Positions 32,711 through 39,375 of a stretch of 42,734 nucleotides of DNA are shown piece after piece. The notes under the pieces are model-generated. The model saw only the letters and a program-made list of their open reading frames with translations, did no database searches and was not told where the DNA came from. Numbering within the stretch: position 1 is the first letter of the stretch; each line of letters begins with the position of its first letter. This stretch comes from an uncultured Selenomonadaceae bacterium (lineage in GTDB: Bacteria; Bacillota; Negativicutes; Selenomonadales; Selenomonadaceae): contig CAJOCT010000027.1 of assembly GCA_905236725.1 (NCBI GenBank), positions 3,833 to 46,566 on the forward strand, written 5' to 3'. Made by a program: the position numbers and the translations under genes.

Positions 32711-34504
32711 TTAAACGGACTGCCCGAAAAAATTTTTAACCTCGTCGCTGTCGCGCCCGGAAATTTTTTTTCCGATTTCATTTTCTACGGCGTCCAATAA
32801 ACTTTTGGCACGCTTAACGATGAAGTTATCAAAGTCGTCATTTTGACAATCTGCCATTTCTATCCAATGAGTAGCCAAATAATTTTGCAAATCCTGACGC
32901 GAAAGATTTTTATGTGAGTTAAGAATTTTTTCGAGGTATTTACTGGGAGCCGTGCCGCCTATTTCGCGATTGGTGGAATAACAAAGCGGCGTTTTATTTA
33001 TTACCGAGTTCCATTTTTGTTTATCGAGATTTTGAGTCGTGCAATATTTTTGCGGGAAAATGTGATGAATATCAATTCCAGAACCTTTGTAAAACTGCAC
33101 GAGGTCCATTCTTTGCCCGCTTATAAAATCAGTCGCTTGATTTTTCATGATCAAAGCCATAAAGCCTTTGTAAGCCGCGCTGTTTCTCGTTTGCAATGTC
33201 GTAAGTCGCATGGGAATAAAAGCGCAATCTTCAACCGTTTTCGGTTTATTGCCCGCATTAACAATCCAGTTCATGACATCGACTACATCGTTCACATATC
33301 GCGTTTCATTTGCACCGCCGTAAAGTTCGCCGAATACTCCGCACCAATACCACTGCCTCAATTTTTCTCTGTTGGCGTTTATCGTTATGAGATTATTTTC
33401 AGCAAGCAAAGTACAGATCACTGCCAGCGGAATCAGTTGCGAGGTGTAGGGTAAATCTCTGCTGTAAAAAATTTTTTCGTCTTCGATAAAATCTTCCGCA
33501 ATTTTAAATCCTTCAGTCAAAATGTCCGCGCATTTTTGGTACTCGGCAAATTTCAGATTGAGAACGTCCTTTTTTTTACAGCTGACCGTTTGCCCCAACA
33601 TGTAAGATTTTAAGAGCGTACACGCCGTAATAAAATCCGTTGCCGTGATAACTTTTAAAATATCGGTAGAAAAATTTGCCGCTCGGCGTTTTTCCCAATC
33701 TTCCCTCAAATCAAAATTGTTCATGGCAAAAACTGCGGTGAGCAATTCAAAAACCGTCAAAGACACACCGCCGGTATTTACATTTTCAAAAACTTGACAA
33801 ACCGCCTCTTTTGGTGTGTTTATGTCGAGGGTAATGACGGGAATTTGATATTTGACGACCTCAACAATTATTTCTGTATAAAATTTAGTAAACTCTGCTA
33901 TGATGTCCGTAAAATTCGGATGATTTTGATAATAATTGCGATAGTCAGTCTGCCATTGCATCTGCGCAGGTATGTCGAAAATTATGTTGAGCGGAAACAT
34001 TTTATTTTCAAATTCTTTTTGCGGGGAAGATAAATCCAAAACAATCGTCTTTCCGAAATTTGAAGTAATTTGTTTGGTGTGTGCAGGCACGGAAATAATC
34101 GCGTCGATTCTGTCACAAGAAGGATCGAGAGCTTTTTCAATGTCTATGTAATAAAAAAGCTCAATTTCTTTGCCTTTATCGTTTTTTGTTTTGACCGGAT
34201 TTTTGCAGTACATTGTCGAATAAATCGAAGTAAGTCTTTGCTGACCGTCCAAAATCAATTCGGCAGGTGGTTGAATGTTTTTGTTTTCGGCACCTTCAAT
34301 CATTCTGTACTTGAAAATAATATTCGGATTGCCGTACTCCAGGAACATAGCCGCCCCCACAGGAAAATTGCAGGTGATGCTGGCTAACAAGGCGCGAATG
34401 TGATTGTCGTCCCAAACCCAACCGCGTTGAAAATCGGGCAGTTGAATTTTTCCGTTGTCCACATCACTCATCAAATTCGTAATAAGAATATCGTTAGTTT
34501 TCAA
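32711..34504 (-). CDS. DUF262-HNH protein (GmrSD-like), possible defence nuclease
   Basis: The N-terminal DUF262 domain (ParB/sulfiredoxin-like fold) has LPDFQRGWVWDD (22-33) and the nucleotide-handling motif DGQQRLTS (86-93). The C-terminal part has an HNH-type core, DIHHIFPQKYC, followed by NKTPLCYSTN and APSKYL, as in DUF1524-like nucleases. Proteins with both parts in one chain include the type IV restriction enzyme GmrSD, which cuts glucosylated hydroxymethylcytosine DNA. The 597-aa size is similar. TTG 34504 is chosen because AAGGAGG is nine bases before it and it starts right after the upstream stop. No methylase or other defence gene is beside it, so a restriction role is inference. 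Confidence 0.82.
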   Translation of the reverse strand: MKTNDILITNLMSDVDNGKIQLPDFQRGWVWDDNHIRALLASITCNFPVGAAMFLEYGNPNIIFKYRMIEGAENKNIQPPAELILDGQQRLTSIYSTMYCKNPVKTKNDKGKEIELFYYIDIEKALDPSCDRIDAIISVPAHTKQITSNFGKTIVLDLSSPQKEFENKMFPLNIIFDIPAQMQWQTDYRNYYQNHPNFTDIIAEFTKFYTEIIVEVVKYQIPVITLDINTPKEAVCQVFENVNTGGVSLTVFELLTAVFAMNNFDLREDWEKRRAANFSTDILKVITATDFITACTLLKSYMLGQTVSCKKKDVLNLKFAEYQKCADILTEGFKIAEDFIEDEKIFYSRDLPYTSQLIPLAVICTLLAENNLITINANREKLRQWYWCGVFGELYGGANETRYVNDVVDVMNWIVNAGNKPKTVEDCAFIPMRLTTLQTRNSAAYKGFMALIMKNQATDFISGQRMDLVQFYKGSGIDIHHIFPQKYCTTQNLDKQKWNSVINKTPLCYSTNREIGGTAPSKYLEKILNSHKNLSRQDLQNYLATHWIEMADCQNDDFDNFIVKRAKSLLDAVENEIGKKISGRDSDEVKNFFGQSV

Positions 34505-34505
34505 A

Positions 34506-35420
34506 TCAGTGAGCCTCCTTGAGTCGCGCATTAAATTTTTCAATCATCTTGACGGGGTGATAAGATTCTTTCGCCTGCCGCAAACCTTCCAAGCCCATAT
34601 CTTCTTCGCGGTTTATGTAAGTCATCTCCGACCACTCCGCCGCAACAAAATCGTGATTTATCGCAGTAAATGCTCCGCGAACTTCAGGATCGGCTTTTTC
34701 AACGTGAATGACAGCGGTATCGGAATTTAATTTTTCTCCGAAAGTAAATGCAACGACTTTTCCGCCGAGTAAAATCGCGCCGCCTTTGAGTTTGAACTCG
34801 TCGAAGTTGTCAAAAATTTCATGAATCGCCGCCTGCTCGTAACAAATGAAAGGATCGTCCGGATTTTCTTTGCGGTGAATTTCGTACCAACTGTTTAACT
34901 CGTCGCGGCACTTGGGAATAATTTCGGAAGTTATCGGCAAATATTCCGCCGTCGGAAAATCTTTTCTGAAAGAATTCAAATGATTTTTTTTGCCGTGATA
35001 TTTTCTGCCCGAAAGATTTATTAAATCCTCCGCAAGATAAACATAATCAAAATTATCTCTGTCAGATTCAATTTTAAATTCGGCATCGGGATAATTCTCC
35101 AAGTCCTCGACAAAATTTTTTTCCAACCCGACAAAGTTAATTTTATCGTGCGAATTTTTGAAGTGATGAAGAATTTTTTCAATCGCCTCAAACATTTTTT
35201 CTTTCGCGCCGATCGGTTGCCAAATTGCAATTTTTCCATTCCATTCGGTAATCGTGAAAATTATTTCGTCCTCCGTCGCCCACTGAAGATTGAGCATTTC
35301 GCGCCACATAAACAAATTTGTGAAGGTGTACTGCGCATTTTCGTAATACCGCGCAAGATAAAATTTGTCGAAAATCGGCTTGTCTTTTTTTTCAAGTTTT
35401 TTAAAGTCTATGATGTCCAA
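34506..35420 (-). CDS. DUF2156 (phosphatidylglycerol lysyltransferase C-terminal-like) protein
   Basis: The 304-aa product matches the GNAT-like double domain of DUF2156: YTFTNLFMWRE near the start, GKKNHLNSFRK in the middle, and the near-invariant INREEDMGLEGLRQAKESYHPVKMIEKF at the end. Relatives use aminoacyl-tRNA to modify lipids, but this soluble stand-alone form lacks the membrane half of MprF and its substrate is unknown. The start is odd: TTG 35420 touches AAGGAG with no spacing. The following ATC or ATA would have good spacing and would give the usual M-I-D-F opening. It ends one base before the DUF262 start. Confidence 0.85.
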   Translation of the reverse strand: MDIIDFKKLEKKDKPIFDKFYLARYYENAQYTFTNLFMWREMLNLQWATEDEIIFTITEWNGKIAIWQPIGAKEKMFEAIEKILHHFKNSHDKINFVGLEKNFVEDLENYPDAEFKIESDRDNFDYVYLAEDLINLSGRKYHGKKNHLNSFRKDFPTAEYLPITSEIIPKCRDELNSWYEIHRKENPDDPFICYEQAAIHEIFDNFDEFKLKGGAILLGGKVVAFTFGEKLNSDTAVIHVEKADPEVRGAFTAINHDFVAAEWSEMTYINREEDMGLEGLRQAKESYHPVKMIEKFNARLKEAH

Positions 35421-35470
35421 CTCCTTAAAGATTTCTTTACGAAAAAAAATAATTCGGCAAGAAGAAAATT

Positions 35471-35689
35471 TTTCCCGCCGATGAAAATTATTTTTTCAGA
35501 AGAATTTTTCGCAGTTGTAATTATCAAAAATTTTTTAAAAAGAGGGGCGCACACGGACGCGTTTCTTTTTCTAAGAAAGAAATGAAGATCATCAAAAAAA
35601 CTAAGTGCTTAAAATTACGGATATAATTTCTTAAAATCCAAAGTCGGCACAATAATTTTTTCCCGTCGATGAAAATTATTTTTTTAGAA
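35471..35689. repeat. Two copies of a 31-base repeat at the 3' end of the FecE-like ATPase gene
   Basis: Bases 35471-35501 and 35659-35689 are identical except at two positions (core ATGAAAATTATTTTTT). The second copy spans the stop codon of the ATPase gene. A related half-unit (AAGTCGGCA, then an AATAATTTTT run) occurs at 35641 and again at 35693 inside the gene, so part of the coding end has been duplicated. Between and around the copies (35421-35675) I see no gene. Confidence 0.6.
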
Positions 35690-36458
35690 CGGAAGTCGGC
35701 ATAATAATTTTTTTTCCCTGCGAATTTATGAAAGTATCCGCCTTGACTTCAAAAATTTTTTCGACCGTTTCAGCCGTCAAAATTTTTTCAGGTTCGCCCG
35801 CCGCAAAAATTTCGTGATTCTTTATGACAACAACTTCGTCGCAATAAATTCTGACGTGATTTATATCGTGCAAAACCATAATTATTTCCATTCCGAAATT
35901 TTTATTCAGCCCGCTGACAATTTCCATAACTTCCAGCTGATGCGAAATATCAAGATAAGTTGTCGGCTCGTCCAGCAAAAGAATTTTCGGATTTTGCGCA
36001 AGAGTCATTGCAAGCCAAGCGCGTTGCCTTTCGCCGCCGGATAAAGTCGAAACCTGCCGATTTTCAAATTCTTTCATTCGCGTAATTTTTAAAGCTCGCT
36101 CGACCTCTTCAATATCTTCTTTTGTCTCGCCGCCGAAAATTTTTCTGTGAGGAAATCTGCCGAAAAAAGTTAATTGCCTGACGGTGAGATCGGCGGGATT
36201 TTCTTTTTCTTGCGGAAGAATCGCCATCACTTGAGAAATTTTTTTTCGTCCCAAAGTTTTTATATCTTCGCCGTCCAAAGTCACTTTGCCAAAAAATTTT
36301 TCATTAAGCAGACAAATAATTTTTAACAGCGTCGATTTCCCCGCGCCGTTCGGTCCGATAATAGCCGTGCGTTTGCCTTCAGCAAAAGAATAATTCACGT
36401 CGCTCAAAATTTTTTTTCCGCCGATTTCAAAGCCGACATTTTCTACAACAAGTTTCAT
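35676..36458 (-). CDS. ABC transporter ATPase, iron-siderophore/cobalamin (FecE/FepC/BtuD) type
   Basis: The 260-aa ATPase has Walker A GPNGAGKST, Q-loop ILPQEKENPADLTVRQLTFFGRFPH (the segment typical of FecCD-family ATPases), signature LSGGERQR, Walker B ILLLDEPTTYLD and switch histidine VLHDINH. It would power uptake of an iron chelate or cobalamin. No permease or binding protein gene is in the window, so it is an orphan unless the partners lie elsewhere. ATG 36458 has GGGGGA upstream and gives the usual N-terminus; the longer ORF to 36617 runs back through the structured RNA. The C-terminus adjoins a repeated sequence. Confidence 0.88.
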   Translation of the reverse strand: MKLVVENVGFEIGGKKILSDVNYSFAEGKRTAIIGPNGAGKSTLLKIICLLNEKFFGKVTLDGEDIKTLGRKKISQVMAILPQEKENPADLTVRQLTFFGRFPHRKIFGGETKEDIEEVERALKITRMKEFENRQVSTLSGGERQRAWLAMTLAQNPKILLLDEPTTYLDISHQLEVMEIVSGLNKNFGMEIIMVLHDINHVRIYCDEVVVIKNHEIFAAGEPEKILTAETVEKIFEVKADTFINSQGKKIIMPTSVLKK

Positions 36459-36497
36459 AAAAATTCCCCCATAAAAAAATTTCGCCGCGAATTTGAA

Positions 36498-36525
36498 TTG
36501 ACGACGAAAATTTTTTCTATATAAT
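36498..36525 (+). promoter_or_regulatory. Promoter of the structured RNA
   Basis: TTGACG (36498-36503) and a perfect TATAAT (36520-36525) are 16 bases apart. The expected start, about 36531, falls at the 5' strand of the closing stem of the RNA. Confidence 0.8.
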
Positions 36526-36530
36526 GCAGG

Positions 36531-36740
36531 CGGCTTGTTTAAGGTCGGCAATCTCCCAGTTTTACCTTGGGAGGTGATAGCATGGACATAATCGGCACAA
36601 TTTGTGACATTCTCCAAACCATCGCTATTATCTACGGAGTCTTTTTCAAGGATTAAGCAGATAAACCGCCCTGCCCGGCGGTCAATCTATCGCAGTTTAT
36701 TTACGGAAGGTTGCCGACGCGGACAAGCCTCCTTTTATTT
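36531..36740 (+). ncRNA. Structured small transcript with end-to-end pairing and an internal ORF (type I toxin mRNA-like)
   Basis: The two ends pair: GGCGGCTTGT (36529-36538) with ACAAGCCTCC (36723-36732), one mismatch, then GTCGGCAA (36544-36551) with TTGCCGAC (36711-36718), perfect. Inside, CTCCCA (36553-36558) pairs with TGGGAG (36568-36573), which buries the GGGAGGTGAT ribosome site of a 24-codon ORF. A hairpin, ACCGCC/GGCGGT (36665-36682), follows the ORF. CTATCGC (36687-36693) can also pair with GTGATAG next to the ribosome site. A short T-rich run follows the closing stem at 36733-36740. These are features of mRNAs whose translation is switched on by processing. It could instead be a regulatory RNA with a chance ORF. 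Confidence 0.7.
36582..36656 (+). CDS. 24-aa hydrophobic peptide, candidate membrane toxin
   Basis: The ORF begins at ATG 36582, three bases after GGGAGGTGAT, a near-perfect ribosome site. The peptide is MDIIGTICDILQ followed by TIAIIYGVFFKD: a hydrophobic helix of about 20 residues with an Asp and a Gln on one face and a charged Lys-Asp end. Size and make-up are like type I toxins of the TisB or Fst kinds, though I see no clear sequence match to a named family. The ribosome site is inside a hairpin and the host RNA has paired ends. It may also be a small membrane protein without toxicity. Confidence 0.6.
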   Translation: MDIIGTICDILQTIAIIYGVFFKD

Positions 36741-36743
36741 TCC
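36660..36743 (-). ncRNA. Possible antisense RNA to the 3' end of the structured transcript
   Basis: A consensus-like promoter at 36750-36778 would start a minus-strand RNA near 36743. It would be complementary to the whole 3' part of the facing transcript, including the 3' strand of its closing stem and the CTATCGC segment. The GC hairpin ACCGCC/GGCGGT (36665-36682), followed by TTTATCT on this strand, could end it, giving about 80 nt. The end point is a guess. The alternative is a long leader of the FecE-like ATPase gene. Confidence 0.4.
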
Positions 36744-36749
36744 GAAAAG

Positions 36750-36778
36750 ATTCTAAAATTTATGGTTAAAGTTGTCAA
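36750..36778 (-). promoter_or_regulatory. Minus-strand promoter facing the structured RNA
   Basis: TTGACA (36773-36778) and TAGAAT (36750-36755) are 17 bases apart on the minus strand. The nearest minus-strand coding start is 290 bases away at 36458. Confidence 0.55.
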
Positions 36779-36891
36779 GTAAATTTGCTGATGAAAAATT
36801 TTTACAGAGAAAATTCAGATTTAAAATAAATATTTTTCTGAAATTTTTGGCAGGAATTTTTCAAGGCGTGTAGAAATGTGCTGAAAAAGAA

Positions 36892-36921
36892 GTGACGGGC
36901 GTTGCTTCAAAATGTTATGAT
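36892..36921 (+). promoter_or_regulatory. Probable promoter of the glycogen operon
   Basis: GTGACG (36892-36897) and TATGAT (36916-36921) are 18 bases apart, about 37 bases before the glgC ATG. The match is moderate. Bases 36780-36890 hold no gene or clear element. Confidence 0.45.
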
Positions 36922-36957
36922 ACGTTTGAGATTTTTCAATCCAGGGGGGATATGTTT

Positions 36958-38088
36958 ATGAGAAAGACAGAGTGCTTGGGAATGATACTGGCCGGCGGTC
37001 AGGGAAGTCGTCTTAAAGCATTGACGAAAACCGTTGCAAAACCGGCGGTTCCTTTCGGCGGAAAATATCGCATCATCGATTTCCCGCTGTCGAACTGCGT
37101 AAACTCGGGAATTAACAAAGTCGGCGTTTTGACTCAATATAAACCGCTTGAACTTCACAATTATCTCGGCTCGGGCAGTGCGTGGGATCTCGATCGCAAC
37201 GGCGGCGGAGTTTTTATTTTGCCTCCTTACGCTCGCGAAAAAGGTGCGGATTGGTATCGCGGCACGGCTGATGCTATTTATCAGAACTTAAATTTTGTTG
37301 ACCTTGCAGATCCCGATTATGTTTTGATCCTCTCGGGAGATCATATTTACACTATGGATTACTCTTGGATGCTTGAATCTCACAAACAAAATAACGCTGA
37401 TGTCACAATCGGCGTTTTTGAAGTTCCTTGGGAAGAAGCTCCGCGTTTCGGAATCATGGTCACCGACAAAGAAACCGGACGTATCACAGAGTTCCAAGAA
37501 AAACCGAAAGAACCGAAATCAAACAACGCGTCGATGGGTATTTATATTTTCTCCAAACCGTTCCTCAAAAAATATCTCGAAGAAGACGGCGTTAACGAAA
37601 ATTCTACTCACGACTTCGGCAATGACTTAATCCCGAAAATGCTCAACGACGGCGCAAGACTTTTCTCCTACGCTTTCGACGGCTATTGGAAAGATGTCGG
37701 CACGATTGAAAGTCTTTGGCAGGCTAATATGGATTTGCTCCAAGACCAGCCGCCCTTTGAACTCAACGGCGATTGGAAAATTTACTCTTCCAACCCCGCA
37801 ATGCCGCCGCACTATATCGGCCCGGACGCATCAGTAAAAAAATCTATGATAACTGAAGGATCCAGCATTTTCGGCGAAGTCGATCACTCGGTTATTTTCG
37901 ACGGCGTAAAAGTCGGCAAGGGTGCGAAAGTCACAAACTCGGTTATTTTCCCGTTCGCAGTTATCGAAGACGGCGCAGTTGTCGATCATGCTATTTTGGC
38001 TCAGGACGTTGTAATTAAAGCCGGCGCAAAAGTTGAAGGCAACGAAAATGAAATTACCGTCATAGCTGAAGGCGAAGTCATCGGATAA
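36958..38088 (+). CDS. glgC: Glucose-1-phosphate adenylyltransferase
   Basis: GlgC makes ADP-glucose from ATP and glucose-1-phosphate, the committed step of bacterial glycogen synthesis. The 376-aa product opens with [19 protein letters not shown] (nucleotide loop), [19 protein letters not shown], the ATP-site GTADAIYQN and [10 protein letters not shown], and ends in a left-handed beta-helix ([20 protein letters not shown]). ATG 36958 is chosen over 36892 and 36952 because GGGGGG is eight bases upstream and the reading then starts as in Firmicute homologues; 36892 lies inside the probable promoter. The order glgC-glgD-glgP-glgB lacks glgA within the window. Confidence 0.95.
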   Translation: MRKTECLGMILAGGQGSRLKALTKTVAKPAVPFGGKYRIIDFPLSNCVNSGINKVGVLTQYKPLELHNYLGSGSAWDLDRNGGGVFILPPYAREKGADWYRGTADAIYQNLNFVDLADPDYVLILSGDHIYTMDYSWMLESHKQNNADVTIGVFEVPWEEAPRFGIMVTDKETGRITEFQEKPKEPKSNNASMGIYIFSKPFLKKYLEEDGVNENSTHDFGNDLIPKMLNDGARLFSYAFDGYWKDVGTIESLWQANMDLLQDQPPFELNGDWKIYSSNPAMPPHYIGPDASVKKSMITEGSSIFGEVDHSVIFDGVKVGKGAKVTNSVIFPFAVIEDGAVVDHAILAQDVVIKAGAKVEGNENEITVIAEGEVIG

Positions 38089-38096
38089 TCGGTCGA

Positions 38097-38117
38097 CAGT
38101 TGTCAGTTATCAGCTGA
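38097..38117 (+). repeat. Short tandem heptamer tract between glgC and glgD
   Basis: Three heptamers in tandem: CAGTTGT, CAGTTAT, then CAGCTGA. No convincing inverted arm follows, so this may be a one-armed or decayed member of the array family. Confidence 0.5.
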
Positions 38118-38162
38118 AAATTAAATACCAAACACTAAAATCAGTACGGAGGTGTTCGTTTT

Positions 38163-39272
38163 ATGAAATCAGTAGTGGGTATCGTAAACCTGCAAGAAAG
38201 CCATGATTTAGTCAGAGAGTTGGCGGCAACCCGTGCGGTTGAGGCTCTGCCTTTTGCCGGACGTTATCGCGTTGTTGACTTCGCTCTTTCAAATATGATC
38301 AACTCGGGAATTAACAGCGTCGGACTTATGCTCCCCGATTATTCCCGCGCAATCCTCGACCACATTCGCAGCGGTAAAGATTGGGATCTTGCACGTCGTC
38401 GCGAAGGCTTAACGTATCTTCCCGCCGCTCTGCCCGGAAAAGATGCTCGCAAAGGCGATTTGAAGGACATTTATGCAAACCTCGATTTTGCCGAACTCAG
38501 CGATAAAAAATATGTTCTCTTCGTCAATGCAAGTTACGTTTACAACATCGACTTCAGGGAAGTTCTCGACTTCCACAAAAAGAGCGATGCGGATATTACC
38601 GTCATTTACAAAACTGCGAACGAAGACAAAGAGGGTCAAACAGTTTCAATCGCAACGAGTACGAATGGAATTGTCAACGATATTGCGCAGTCGAACGGCG
38701 TTAAAAAAGGCTCAAAAGTCGTTATGAGTGCTTACCTTATGCCCGTGCCGACTTTCGCTTATATCGTTCGCACAACTTACGATCGCGGCGGTCAAGATTT
38801 CTTGCTGGACGGAATTATTCGTCACGCGGGTGAACATAAAATTTCTGCTTTTGAGCATAAAGGCTATGTTGCAAGAATCAATTCGACTGCGGCTTATTAC
38901 AAGGCCAATCGCGACTGCCTCAACCCCGAAATTTGGCAAGAACTTTTCATGAACAAAGAGCGCCCGATCTTCACGAAAGTTAAAGACGAAGTTCCCGTTC
39001 AGTACAAAGACACTGCGGAAGTTAAAAACTCACTCATTGCCAACGGTTGCATAATTCGCGGCAGAGTTGAAAACAGTATTCTTTTCCGCGGCGTAAAGGT
39101 CGGCAAAGGTGCAGTCGTCAAGGATTGTATCTTGATGCAACGTTGCGATGTTGAGGACGGCGCAAGAGTCGAAAACGTAATCTGCGACAAAAATGTTATG
39201 ATTACCAAAAATCGTTGGCTCAAGGGCGTTGAAAGTTTCCCCTACATCGTCACCAAAAATGCAAGAATTTAA
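38163..39272 (+). CDS. glgD: Glycogen biosynthesis protein GlgD (GlgC-like subunit)
   Basis: The 369-aa product has the same fold as GlgC (ALPFAGRYRVVDFALSNMINSGI, then a C-terminal beta-helix with [19 protein letters not shown]). However, the N-terminal GGQGSRL nucleotide loop is replaced by NLQESHDLVREL. GlgD is known in Firmicutes as a non-catalytic partner that stimulates GlgC in a hetero-oligomer. AGGAGGTG precedes the ATG. It lies 74 bases after glgC in the same operon. Confidence 0.93.
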   Translation: MKSVVGIVNLQESHDLVRELAATRAVEALPFAGRYRVVDFALSNMINSGINSVGLMLPDYSRAILDHIRSGKDWDLARRREGLTYLPAALPGKDARKGDLKDIYANLDFAELSDKKYVLFVNASYVYNIDFREVLDFHKKSDADITVIYKTANEDKEGQTVSIATSTNGIVNDIAQSNGVKKGSKVVMSAYLMPVPTFAYIVRTTYDRGGQDFLLDGIIRHAGEHKISAFEHKGYVARINSTAAYYKANRDCLNPEIWQELFMNKERPIFTKVKDEVPVQYKDTAEVKNSLIANGCIIRGRVENSILFRGVKVGKGAVVKDCILMQRCDVEDGARVENVICDKNVMITKNRWLKGVESFPYIVTKNARI

Positions 39273-39281
39273 GATAATTTG

Positions 39282-39359
39282 AAATTAGAAATGCGTAATG
39301 CGTAATGTAAAAACCCGTAATCTTCTAATTACGAATTGCGCATTGCGCATTATTCATTA
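39282..39359. repeat. Inverted array of tandem TAATGCG-type heptamers between glgD and glgP
   Basis: The left arm has four heptamers from 39282 (AAATTAG, AAATGCG, then TAATGCG and TAATGTA). The right arm, read on the minus strand from 39359, has TAATGAA and TAATGCG, then CAATGCG, CAATTCG and TAATTAG. A 15-base spacer separates them. The glgP ribosome site AAGGAGGG begins three bases after the array. Confidence 0.85.
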
Positions 39360-39375
39360 TTAAGGAGGGATTTGC

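Noticed and set aside
36459-36617. N-terminal extension of the FecE-like ATPase
   Set aside because: It would read antisense through the structured RNA; ATG 36458 has the ribosome site and the family N-terminus.
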